From the NCBI RefSeq assembly GCF_025907915.1, contig NZ_JAPAAF010000015.1:27796-91795 (forward strand): a stretch of DNA of 64,000 nt, in the 5' to 3' direction. The DNA comes from Gaoshiqia sediminis. Lineage in GTDB: Bacteria; Bacteroidota; Bacteroidia; Bacteroidales; Prolixibacteraceae. The notes beneath the pieces are model-generated. The model made no database searches, was not told the origin of the DNA, and was given only the letters and a program-made list of their open reading frames with translations. Made by a program: the position numbers and the translations under genes. Below are positions 45,255 to 53,725 of this stretch, in pieces (position 1 is the first letter of the stretch; every line of letters begins with the position of its first letter).

Positions 45255-46112
45255 ATGAGACAGCTTATTATCAGCAAACAAATTACCAATAGAGATTCAC
45301 TGGCACTGGATAAATACCTGCTGGAAATCAGTAAGTATAAATTATTGACCATCGAGGAAGAAATTGAATTGGCTAAAAGGATAAAAAGGGATGACAGGGA
45401 GGCTTTAGACCTTTTGGTAAAGTCCAATCTTCGTTTCGTTGTTTCGGTGGCCAAGCAGTACCAGAACCAGGGGTTGTGCCTGACCGATTTGATCAACGAG
45501 GGGAACCTGGGTCTGATAAAAGCCGCCATGCGTTTCGACGAGAGCCGTGGTTTCAAGTTTATATCGTATAGCGTATGGTGGATCCGTCAATCCATACTTC
45601 AGGCGGTGTACGAAAAAGCCCGGATGATCAGGCTTCCCCAACACAAAATAGGCTCGGTGACCAAAATTAAAAGGGCCTTTATCCGTCTGGAGCAGGAACA
45701 TCATCGCGAACCTACCAGCGAGGAAATAGCCCTTTCGCTAAAGACAACCCCCGATGCCGTTGATTTGGCGATGAAGGTATCCTCATCCCCCGTTTCTATG
45801 GATTCACCCCTGGAAGAGGGGCAAGGTTCGTTGTACGACCTGATTTTAAACGAAGAATCGCCCAGTCCCGACACGGAATTGATGAGAAATTCGTTGATCC
45901 TGGAAATTGAACGCACATTGGCAACGCTGAACGAACGTGAAGCGGAAGTGGTACGTTATTCCTTTGGGCTTGGAGGGTACCCACCGTATTCGCTCGATGA
46001 AATTGGCCTCGCCCTTGACCTGTCACCCGAACGGGTGCGTCAAATCAAAGACAAGGCCGTTAAAAAGTTAAAAAATAGCTTCAGGAACAGGTTGTTGAGG
46101 GCCTATCTGTAA
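45255..46112 (+). CDS. SigA/RpoD-like sigma-70 factor (paralogue)
   Basis: Start at ATG 45255 gives 285 residues, MRQLIISKQITNRDSLALDKYLLEI, the length and beginning usual for Bacteroidota SigA. Region 2 (VKSNLRFVVSVAKQYQNQGL through FISYSVWWIRQSI), region 3 and region 4 (PERVRQIKDKAVKKLKNSF) are all present. Divergent residues (ARMIRLPQHKIGS instead of the usual SRIVRLPLNKVGS) suggest a second, alternative member, not the main factor. It lies about 90 nt after the CBM48 gene and could share its transcript. Its last bases overlap the convergent remnant below. Confidence 0.88.
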   Translation: MRQLIISKQITNRDSLALDKYLLEISKYKLLTIEEEIELAKRIKRDDREALDLLVKSNLRFVVSVAKQYQNQGLCLTDLINEGNLGLIKAAMRFDESRGFKFISYSVWWIRQSILQAVYEKARMIRLPQHKIGSVTKIKRAFIRLEQEHHREPTSEEIALSLKTTPDAVDLAMKVSSSPVSMDSPLEEGQGSLYDLILNEESPSPDTELMRNSLILEIERTLATLNEREAEVVRYSFGLGGYPPYSLDEIGLALDLSPERVRQIKDKAVKKLKNSFRNRLLRAYL

Positions 46113-46444
46113 TTTAAATAGGGCGCTTGATTTCTCACCAAATGAAATACTCCCTGTCCGTTTGCTGCTTTCAGAATCCTTATTTCAAAATCCTGCACGT
46201 GCAGGCTTACTATTTCATGAATGAACGGGTTATCATCAACCACGAGCACGGTCTTTCCGTGTAAACAGGAAAAATCCCCTTCTCCCAAAAACAAACTCAT
46301 TGGTTTTTTATCCTCACTGCTATTCTGGGTGGGTAAGGTAATCCTGAACAGACTGCGTTCTCCCGGTACCGAATCAGCCATTAGAAATCCAGTTGCGGTA
46401 TCGCGGACGAGTAATTCAACGCGATACGGGCCCTTTAATTTCAT
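46103..46444 (-). pseudogene. Remnant of a hybrid histidine kinase/receiver gene
   Basis: The 113-codon frame joins the end of a kinase ATPase-like stretch (GERSLFRITLPTQ) to the beginning of a receiver (GKTVLVVDDNPFIHEIVSLHV) and then stops early. The receiver lacks its phosphorylation Asp strand and everything after. I read it as a truncated gene. The 216-bp gap to the kinase at 46661 holds nothing else I can support. Confidence 0.5.
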
Positions 46445-46660
46445 TCCAAATTCTATTTCTCCTGCCTGTGTGAGCGTGACAACACTTTTAAAGAGGATGG
46501 ATATCTTGGATTTCCAGTTGCACCGGGTTGTGGATGCGAAGTGACCGGTCTGAAGATATGGTTGTATTTCTGCATTTTTGGGCGGCCAACTGACCAGAAT
46601 AAGTTGTAAAAAATCTAAAAATTGTCATCTTTACACTTCAACCCATGACCATATCTGAAT

Positions 46661-47800
46661 ATGCGCGATAAGAATGAAGAAAGATTGAATACTAGTTTAA
46701 TAAATATCAGCAAACTAGAGGTGCTTAATCAGGTTTCAGTACGTCTATTAACGGTGAAGAACGAAGTTGAAATCTATGAAATTTTGGCCGAGGGTGTCCG
46801 GCAAATGCTGCCTGATGTCTATTTTGTGGTGGATAAACTACTTTTGGATGGTAAAAATTTTCAGATTGTAGCCATTGCTGGTTTTGAAAGAATCATGGCT
46901 GCCATAAAACTTATTTTGGGCAAGGAATACTCTGACCTAAGATTTCCTTTTGATGGCTTACCCGACGAAGTACTCCATGTTTACGAAACCAGGAATATCC
47001 ATTACTTTCCCGGCGGTATTTTCGATATCGTAAATGGTGCAATCAGTAAAACAGCTTGCAACGCAATTGAAAAACTACTGGGTGTGGCACAGGTCGCTGC
47101 AGTCAGCTTTAGTATCGACAAAAAATATTTCGGCGCTATTACGCTGTTAATCCCCTCCTCGATGTTGGTGGGGAATAAGATGGATCGGGAAACTGAGTTG
47201 GGCATCGAGACACTAGCCAACATGGCATCTGCGAAAATTCAGGAACTACGAGACAAAAAGACCATCGAAGAAAAACAAGTCGAGTTGTTGGATTACCAGA
47301 CACAGTTTAGCAACCTGATCAGCAATTCAACCGATATTGTGTGGTGGGCTAACCTGGATGGTACCGGAATGAAAGATATCAATGAGGCCTTCCCTAAATT
47401 CTATGGCGTGTCGGCTGAGGATTTTATCAACGATCCGGATTTGTGGTTTGAAATGATCCATCCCGATGATAAAGAGATTGCCATAAAAAGCCATCAAGAC
47501 CTTTTTAGCAAAGGAATAGCTGTAGCTGAGTACCGAATTCAGCGCTCTGATAAACAAATAATTTGGGTCCACGATCGGAAGTCTCTGATACGCGATCAAC
47601 AGGGAAATCCCGTAAAAATGGGAGGTATTGCTTCCGATGTCACCGAACGCAAACGAATGGAGGAAGAACTCAAAACCAAGAATTTTGCGCTGGATGCTTC
47701 ACCTGTTGCCGTCGGACTTGCTGATTTAGACGGTACACTTTTCTATGCGAACAAAGCTTATGTAAAATTATGGGGGGGTATCAATCCGAACATGAGGTGA
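46661..47800 (+). CDS. Sensor histidine kinase, 5' part (GAF-PAS-PAS), frameshifted
   Basis: The 379-codon frame holds a GAF-like sensor (about 20-190: VSVRLLTVKNEVEIYEILAEGV), a PAS-PAC domain (about 210-335: LISNSTDIVWWANLDG, then IIWVHDRKSLIRD), and the start of a second PAS (ALDASPVAVGLADLDGTLFYA then KAYVKLW). It breaks off inside that PAS, at a run of 7 G (47772-47778). The other half continues in another frame (47770-48747). With 5 or 8 G the two would join as one protein of about 690 residues. No transmembrane segment, so it is probably a cytosolic sensor. Confidence 0.85.
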   Translation: MRDKNEERLNTSLINISKLEVLNQVSVRLLTVKNEVEIYEILAEGVRQMLPDVYFVVDKLLLDGKNFQIVAIAGFERIMAAIKLILGKEYSDLRFPFDGLPDEVLHVYETRNIHYFPGGIFDIVNGAISKTACNAIEKLLGVAQVAAVSFSIDKKYFGAITLLIPSSMLVGNKMDRETELGIETLANMASAKIQELRDKKTIEEKQVELLDYQTQFSNLISNSTDIVWWANLDGTGMKDINEAFPKFYGVSAEDFINDPDLWFEMIHPDDKEIAIKSHQDLFSKGIAVAEYRIQRSDKQIIWVHDRKSLIRDQQGNPVKMGGIASDVTERKRMEEELKTKNFALDASPVAVGLADLDGTLFYANKAYVKLWGGINPNMR

Positions 47801-48747
47801 TTGGCAGGCATGTGTCCGAGTTTGCCACATCCCGGGAGCAGGTAAAAAAGGTTTTGCAAGTAATTTCTGAGGGAAAAGTTTACACCGGCGAGGGCGAAAC
47901 GATCCGGGAAGATGGCACAAAATTTCATACCATTATCTCTGCAACAGTGGTTCGCCACGAAGGGAAACCGCTTTGTTTGATGGCCCTTTTTACCGATATT
48001 ACCCATCAAAAGCAACTCGAATCAAAATTAAAGGAGCTCAACGACCAGCTGGCTGCTGAAATCAGAGCAAAGGATAAGTTCTTCTCCATCCTTGCCCACG
48101 ACCTGAAATCGCCGATTAGCTCGATGATTGGTTTTACCGAATTGTTATTGGACGATTATGAAAACCTTACGGATGAAACCCGGTTAGAATTTCTGAAAAT
48201 ACTGAAAGATGCCAATCATAGCGCTAACCGGTTGTTGGAGAATTTGCTGGAATGGGGCAGGATCCAACTGGGGAAAATCGCATTCAGGAAAGAGACACTC
48301 AATTTATTCACACTGATTGACGATAATATTGAGCTGTTTGCCACGCAAGCGTTAAATAAACAGATCAGCGTTAGCAACAACGTAGCAGAGAATTGCCTCA
48401 TACTGACCGATAGAAACGTAGTACAGGCAATCCTGCGAAATTTCCTGAGCAATGCCCTGAAGTTTACGCCGAATGGCGGGGAGATCACGTTTTCCGTCCA
48501 TCATCGGGAAGGCTTTGTGGACTTGACCATTGCGGACACCGGTATTGGTATGCCCCCCAAAACAATCGCCAAACTCTTCAAAATAGGAGAAATCATTTCC
48601 TCTCCAGGAACCAACGACGAAACTGGTTCCGGCTTGGGATTAATTCTTTGTCACGAGCTAGTTGAAAAAACCGGAGGGAAAATTTCAGTACAGAGTGAAC
48701 CAGGCAAGGGAAGTAAGTTTACTATTTCGTTTGAATCGCAACCATAA
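47770..48747 (+). CDS. Sensor histidine kinase, 3' part (PAS end-HisKA-HATPase)
   Basis: This 325-codon frame begins at the G7 run and picks up the second PAS domain exactly where the 5' part ends (YQSEHEVIGRHVSEF). HisKA has FFSILAHDLKSPISSMIGFTELL. The HATPase has NFLSNALKFTPNGGEI, DTGIGM and ETGSGLGLILCHELV. A stand-alone protein from ATG 47770 would lack an intact PAS. The gene is thus probably one kinase split by an indel or a sequencing error. Confidence 0.85.
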   Translation: MGGYQSEHEVIGRHVSEFATSREQVKKVLQVISEGKVYTGEGETIREDGTKFHTIISATVVRHEGKPLCLMALFTDITHQKQLESKLKELNDQLAAEIRAKDKFFSILAHDLKSPISSMIGFTELLLDDYENLTDETRLEFLKILKDANHSANRLLENLLEWGRIQLGKIAFRKETLNLFTLIDDNIELFATQALNKQISVSNNVAENCLILTDRNVVQAILRNFLSNALKFTPNGGEITFSVHHREGFVDLTIADTGIGMPPKTIAKLFKIGEIISSPGTNDETGSGLGLILCHELVEKTGGKISVQSEPGKGSKFTISFESQP

Positions 48748-48972
48748 GACAAATTACTCATTTAGCTATTACTCTTTTATGCGGAAAAACTCATTTATAA
48801 ACGGATCATATACCGTTGAATGTTGACAGGAAAAGTGTTGACCGTAGCCCCGTAACCGGCTTAATTTTTTTTGGGGTACAAAGCTCACTGAACCAAAATT
48901 TCTATAGATTTGGTTGGTTCGAATTGAAGAGAGTTGGTTCATCATTGAAAGTAACAACTAAACGAAGCAATT

Positions 48973-51117
48973 ATGGTTCTGTTAAGTGTTCCCGAGATCA
49001 CTCTTCCGCTGACCAATCCGGTCGTTAAATTTTTTGTCATCCTCCTGATTATTTTGGTGGCGCCAATTCTTCTTAACCGGCTAAAAATCCCCTCCATCCT
49101 GGGGTTGATCTTTGCCGGTGCCGTTATCGGACCTCATGGTGTTAATTTGTTATTACGCGACAGTGGCATTATTTTGTCAGGCACAGCCGGTCTGCTATAT
49201 ATCATGTTTCTAGCCGGTTTGGAAATGGACCTGGCTGAGTTCAGGAGAAACAGGACAAAAAGCCTTGTATTTGGACTATACACTTTTTTAATCCCCATGG
49301 TGTTGGGGATAGTGGCCGGATTGTATGTGCTAAAATTTTCGGTACTGACCTCCGTTTTGCTGGCCAGCATGTTTGCGTCTCATACCCTGATTGCTTATCC
49401 GGCGTTGAGCAAATTGGGCGTGGCAAAGATTAAGGCGGTTAACATTGCGGTTGGAGGAACCATGATTACAGATACACTGGCCCTTCTGGTGCTTGCGGTA
49501 ATTGTCGGTATGGTTGGAGGAGAGATTGGGCCCGGCTTTTGGGCCCGGCTAAGCTTATCTGTTCTTGCTTTCGGGTTGATCGTACTATTACTTTTTCCCA
49601 TTATTGGACGATGGTTTCTGAAAAAATACGAGGACAACGTATCCCAATACATTTTCATTCTGGTGATGGTTTTTCTGGGCGCAGTGCTGGCCGAAGCAGC
49701 CGGGGTTGAAGCCATCATCGGGGCATTCTTGTCAGGATTGGCACTGAACCGGTTAATCCCGTCAACCTCGGCCTTGATGAACCGGATTGTGTTTGTTGGC
49801 AACGCCGTTTTTATTCCGTTCTTTTTGATAGGTGTGGGAATGTTGGTTGATTACCGCGCATTTTTTCAGGATGCCGAGACCATTCGAGTGGCGGCCATAA
49901 TGACCGGGGTTGCCACCTTAGCCAAGTTTTTGGCAGCGTGGCTGACCCAGAAAACGTTCCGGTTTTCTGCCGACGAGCGAAGGGTAATCTTCGGGTTAAG
50001 CAATGCGCAGGCCGCTGCAACGTTGGCAGCCGTATTAATTGGCTACAATGTGATTGTTAGCCAGACAGCCTCCGGTGAACCCATCCGGTTGTTGGGCGAC
50101 AGTATCTTAAACGGAACAATTGTCATGATTTTTATTACATGCACTATGGCCACGATTTCTGCTCAAAAAGGCGGTACCAACATCGCCCTGGCCGAATCGT
50201 CGCTCATCGAGAGAAGCGAATCTATTCATGATGAACGTATTTTAATCCCGGTCAGTAATCCCCATACGATTGATGAGCTAATCAGTTTGAGCGCTATTAT
50301 CAAGTCAAAAAACAATTCTAAGAACCTGTTTGTCCTGAATGTGGTCAATCCGGATGATGGTTATGAAACTGACAGCAGAGCCCGGAAACTCCTGGAGAAA
50401 TCAACGATAACCGCATCATCTGCTGACATTAGCTTAAATCAATTGCTGCGTTACAATCGAAGTGTAGCCAATGGAATAATTAATGCCGCGAAAGAAAACC
50501 ATATCACGGATCTGGTCATGGGGCTTCACAGGCAGAGCGTAATCTCAGAATCATTTCCGGGCAAACTGGCCGGGATTGTCCTGGAAAAATCGAATATGAC
50601 GACTTTTATTTACAGAGCCGCTCAGCCAATCGCCACCATCAAGCGGCACCTGATTGTTGTTCCTGAAAATGCAGAGCATGAAATTGGCTTCCCGCTTTGG
50701 CTCGCCAAAGTGTGGAACATCCAGCAAAATACCGGGGCCAGGCTGAAGTTTTATGTCAGTGAAAATACCAAAAGGATTGTTGAAGAGGCACAGTCGGGTT
50801 ACCCATTTGAAGCTACTTGTATTCTGTTTAATGATTGGGCCGATTTCTTGATTTTGGCACGAGATGTAAAACCGGATGATAATTTGATAGTTGTTTTGAG
50901 CCGCGATAATAAGCCTTCGCATCATCCCGAAATGAAGAATATCCCGCATTATTTGGACAAGTATTTTCATTCGAATAGTTATATTCTTATTTATCCAATG
51001 CAAATTGGCTTTTCGGATCGTGATGCCATTGATTTAACTAATCCATCCCTACTGGGGCCAATCCAAAAGCTGGATGAAATGCAGAAAATGATGGCCGGTT
51101 TATTTCGCAAAAAATGA
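48973..51117 (+). CDS. CPA2-family cation:proton antiporter with C-terminal Usp-like domain
   Basis: The 714-residue protein has about 12 membrane segments in the first 400 residues (LNRLKIPSILGLIFAGAVIGPHG, then the VGGTMITDTLALLVLAVIVGMVGG block with the TDT/ND-type ion site). A soluble part of about 310 residues follows, with Usp-like Rossmann features (ERILIPVSNPHTIDELISLS, and VMGLHRQ further on). Kef/NhaP-type antiporters exchange K+ or Na+ for H+ and are regulated through such domains. It stands alone with its own upstream region of 225 bp. Confidence 0.9.
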   Translation: MVLLSVPEITLPLTNPVVKFFVILLIILVAPILLNRLKIPSILGLIFAGAVIGPHGVNLLLRDSGIILSGTAGLLYIMFLAGLEMDLAEFRRNRTKSLVFGLYTFLIPMVLGIVAGLYVLKFSVLTSVLLASMFASHTLIAYPALSKLGVAKIKAVNIAVGGTMITDTLALLVLAVIVGMVGGEIGPGFWARLSLSVLAFGLIVLLLFPIIGRWFLKKYEDNVSQYIFILVMVFLGAVLAEAAGVEAIIGAFLSGLALNRLIPSTSALMNRIVFVGNAVFIPFFLIGVGMLVDYRAFFQDAETIRVAAIMTGVATLAKFLAAWLTQKTFRFSADERRVIFGLSNAQAAATLAAVLIGYNVIVSQTASGEPIRLLGDSILNGTIVMIFITCTMATISAQKGGTNIALAESSLIERSESIHDERILIPVSNPHTIDELISLSAIIKSKNNSKNLFVLNVVNPDDGYETDSRARKLLEKSTITASSADISLNQLLRYNRSVANGIINAAKENHITDLVMGLHRQSVISESFPGKLAGIVLEKSNMTTFIYRAAQPIATIKRHLIVVPENAEHEIGFPLWLAKVWNIQQNTGARLKFYVSENTKRIVEEAQSGYPFEATCILFNDWADFLILARDVKPDDNLIVVLSRDNKPSHHPEMKNIPHYLDKYFHSNSYILIYPMQIGFSDRDAIDLTNPSLLGPIQKLDEMQKMMAGLFRKK

Positions 51118-51204
51118 AACCCACGTCAAATTCTAGCCGAGAAGAGGGGGGAGCAAATTTCGTCGGGATTAATTTAACGAGAAGAAGCCAGTATCGCAGG
51201 CAAG

Positions 51205-51257
51205 AAAAAACCTCCGGATCGCGGTCAGTACTCCGGACATTGCTGGCCGGATTTAGA
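51205..51257 (+). repeat. 53-bp dispersed repeat, copy 2
   Basis: It matches 38488-38540 in 52 of 53 positions, same strand. It follows the antiporter gene by about 90 bp. Neither copy lies in a coding region. Confidence 0.75.
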
Positions 51258-51333
51258 TGTTTAAAAAATACGCCATGACAACAACAAATAAACTTCCCGT
51301 ACCCAGAGGTTTGTTTTTCAATATTTTCCTTCA

Positions 51334-51359
51334 CGGGGGCTGGCCCCGCTTTCTTTTTG
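51334..51359 (+). terminator. Possible rho-independent terminator
   Basis: Stem CGGGG/CCCCG (51334-51338, 51344-51348) with loop GCTGG is followed by CTTTCTTTTTG. It would end transcripts coming from the antiporter side, 217 nt after its stop. Confidence 0.45.
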
Positions 51360-51442
51360 TCTATAAACACCAAAGCCCGAAAGATGTTCTTGCCGGGCTG
51401 AAAATTTGCGTGAATTTCTTTTTTATGTTGAAGATCTAGCGT

Positions 51443-52606
51443 TTATTGAAGAGGGGCTGCAAAGGCATCCACGTCGGCACCGGTAATGGTTTTATCGCAC
51501 AGGATGATCAGCCGCTCGATGACGTTGCGGAATTCTCGGATGTTGCCGGTCCATTTCATGCTTTGCAGTTTTTCAATGGCATCCGGGGTAATGTTTTTGG
51601 TGGGCATGCCATACTCGCCGCATATTTGGGCAATGAAATGATCAGCCAGCTCTGGGATGTCTTCGGTCCGTTCGTTCAGCGAGGGCACTTGGATCAGGAT
51701 GACGCTAAGTCGGTGGTACAGGTCTTCGCGGAAGTTGCCTTTGTGGATTTCCTCGCTCAGGTTTTTGTTGGTAGCGGCCACCACGCGCACATCCACCTTG
51801 ATCGGTTTTTCGCCGCCCACGCGGGTGATGAGGCTTTCCTGCAGCGCGCGCAGCACCTTGGCCTGTGCCGAATGGCTCATGTCGCCAATTTCATCCAAAA
51901 AGAGGGTGCCGCCGCTGGCCTGTTCAAATTTGCCTTTGCGCTGTTTGATGGCCGAGGTAAAAGCGCCTTTTTCGTGGCCGAATAGTTCGCTTTCAATCAG
52001 TTCGGACGGAATGGCGGCGCAGTTCACCTCCACAAAAGGGCCTGCAGCGCGGTTGCTTTTTTCGTGCAGGCGGCGGGCAATCAGCTCTTTGCCGGTCCCA
52101 TTGGCACCGGTAATCAGTACCCGTGCATCGGTTGGCGCTACGCGGTCGGCCATGTCGGTAATTTTTTTGATGGCTGCCGAGCTGCCCACAATCTCAAACT
52201 TTTTGCTGACTTTCTTTTTCAGCACCTTGGTTTCTGTCAGCAGGCTCGATTTGTCCATCGCGTTGCGGATGGTGATCAGCAGACGGTTCAGGTCGAGTGG
52301 TTTTTCGATAAAATCATAGGCCCCTTTTTTGATCGATTCCACGGCCGTGTCGATGTTCCCGTGTCCCGAAATCATCACCACCGGTGCGTCAACCGACTGT
52401 TCCTGAATGTGTTCAAGTACCTCGATCCCGTCCATGCCGGGCATTTTGATGTCGCACAAAATAATGTCGTATTCATTTTTCCCAATCAGTTCCAGCCCGT
52501 GATTGCCATCTTCGGCCAGGTCAACCTGGTACTGTTCGTATTCCAAAATGTCTTTCAGTGTATTGCGGATGCTGCGTTCGTCGTCGATGACCAATATTTT
52601 TGACAT
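51443..52606 (-). CDS. NtrC-like sigma-54 activator lacking the Fis DNA-binding domain
   Basis: The 387-residue protein has a receiver (Asp52 in LCDIKMPGMD) and an AAA+ domain with Walker A GANGTGKE. The sigma-54 loop reads GAFTSA instead of GAFTGA. The chain ends just after the AAA+ lid (GADVDAFAAPLQ), so the C-terminal Fis helix-turn-helix of about 50 residues is absent and no downstream frame supplies it. Activators without a DNA-binding domain (such as FlrC truncations or PspF-like solution activators) are known; this form is frequent in Bacteroidota. It starts 33 nt after the Ppx/GppA gene and is probably co-transcribed. Confidence 0.88.
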   Translation of the reverse strand: MSKILVIDDERSIRNTLKDILEYEQYQVDLAEDGNHGLELIGKNEYDIILCDIKMPGMDGIEVLEHIQEQSVDAPVVMISGHGNIDTAVESIKKGAYDFIEKPLDLNRLLITIRNAMDKSSLLTETKVLKKKVSKKFEIVGSSAAIKKITDMADRVAPTDARVLITGANGTGKELIARRLHEKSNRAAGPFVEVNCAAIPSELIESELFGHEKGAFTSAIKQRKGKFEQASGGTLFLDEIGDMSHSAQAKVLRALQESLITRVGGEKPIKVDVRVVAATNKNLSEEIHKGNFREDLYHRLSVILIQVPSLNERTEDIPELADHFIAQICGEYGMPTKNITPDAIEKLQSMKWTGNIREFRNVIERLIILCDKTITGADVDAFAAPLQ

Positions 52607-52639
52607 GCGTGTATTTTTAGGTTGTTTGTGCTCTCAAAA

Positions 52640-53554
52640 TTAATGATTTATCCATTCGTACAAAACGCCTTCGCGCAGGGCAAAGTCAGTTTGTGTGATT
52701 TCGCTTATCTTCAGCTTCTTCCGGAGCAGGCGGATGAGGATGAACGAGGGGACAATCATTTCCACGCGCAGTGGCTCCATACCGGTCATTTTTTCGCGTT
52801 GTGCTTTGGTGGACGACATGATTTGGCTCGAAACAGCTTCAAAATCGCTCATTTGGATGTGCTGGGCAATGCGCTGTTTTGTGCCCGGCGGCGTTTGGTC
52901 GATCAGGTCGGCCAGCGTGTCGAAGGCGCCCGAACAGCCAATAAGCCCACTGATCGATGTGCCGTTGAGTTGTGTCCATAAATTGGCGAGTCCTTTTTCA
53001 AAATAGGCTTCAATGGTAGCAACCTCGGCTGTGGTTATCGGATCGGAAATCGGAAACTGTTCCACCACGCGGGCCATGCCCAGCGGAAAACTTTCTTTCC
53101 ACAAAACCGCGTTATTTTTCGTTTGGATGAGTTCGTTGCTTCCCCCGCCAATGTCCAGGATGAGCGTATCGTCGGGGAGATTTCCAACGGCCAGTTTCAC
53201 CCCTTCAAAAATCAGTCGCGCCTCTTCTTCGCCTGAAATGACGGTGAGCTCCAGCCCGGTTCTCTGCATGAGATGGGCCGCAAATTCGTTCTGGTTGGCT
53301 GCATCGCGCACCGCCGAGGTGGCGATGGTGACCACCTTTTCAGCCTGATACCGGCGGATGGTTTGCTGGTGCTTTTGCAGTGCCGCTGTGGCCCGTTGAA
53401 AGGCCTCGTTGGTCAGCAAATTTTTGCCGATGCCGCCCTTCCCCAGTTTTACGCCTTCTTTTCCCTGATACAACAAGCGATAGGTCTTTCCATCAATTTC
53501 GGCAATCAGCAAGTTGCAGGTGTTGGTCCCCAAATCAATTACAGCCAGTTTCAT
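52640..53554 (-). CDS. Ppx/GppA phosphatase family protein
   Basis: The 304-residue protein has the actin-like ASKHA fold of the family: LAVIDLGTNTCNLLIAEI at the start (phosphate 1 loop), VVTIATSAVRDAANQ near residue 75, ILDIGGGSNELIQ near 133 (phosphate 2). It is a single-domain version of about 300 residues, shorter than E. coli Ppx. Relatives hydrolyse polyphosphate or pppGpp, so a stringent-response link is possible. It leads the operon with the NtrC-like gene and is divergent from the MEMO gene. Confidence 0.88.
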   Translation of the reverse strand: MKLAVIDLGTNTCNLLIAEIDGKTYRLLYQGKEGVKLGKGGIGKNLLTNEAFQRATAALQKHQQTIRRYQAEKVVTIATSAVRDAANQNEFAAHLMQRTGLELTVISGEEEARLIFEGVKLAVGNLPDDTLILDIGGGSNELIQTKNNAVLWKESFPLGMARVVEQFPISDPITTAEVATIEAYFEKGLANLWTQLNGTSISGLIGCSGAFDTLADLIDQTPPGTKQRIAQHIQMSDFEAVSSQIMSSTKAQREKMTGMEPLRVEMIVPSFILIRLLRKKLKISEITQTDFALREGVLYEWINH

Positions 53555-53725
53555 GTTCCTGTGTTTTGTGGTGCAAAGATATAATTTGCCGGGCGGGATG
53601 GCCGAAAATGATCATAGAAAAACCGAAATGGGCTGGTGGCTTTTGTAACGTTCGCACCTGGTTGCCGTAATTCTTTTTGCCGGTTTTGCCAATCTGGTTT
53701 GCCGGCCTGCAAAAATCAGCTGACC

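Larger units (their letters stand above)
51118..51442. other. Intergenic region: repeat copy 2 and terminator
   Basis: Between the antiporter and the convergent NtrC-like gene lie the 53-bp repeat (51205-51257) and a GC-rich hairpin followed by TTTCTTTTTG (51334-51359). A 60-codon frame at 51257-51439 is probably chance. Confidence 0.5.

Noticed and set aside
47740..47800. Programmed ribosomal frameshift as the only explanation for the split kinase
   Set aside because: A G7 run alone is not a known strong slippery site with a visible stimulator; an indel or read error is simpler.
51257..51439. 60-codon frame after the 53-bp repeat
   Set aside because: It overlaps a terminator hairpin and has no recognisable features.
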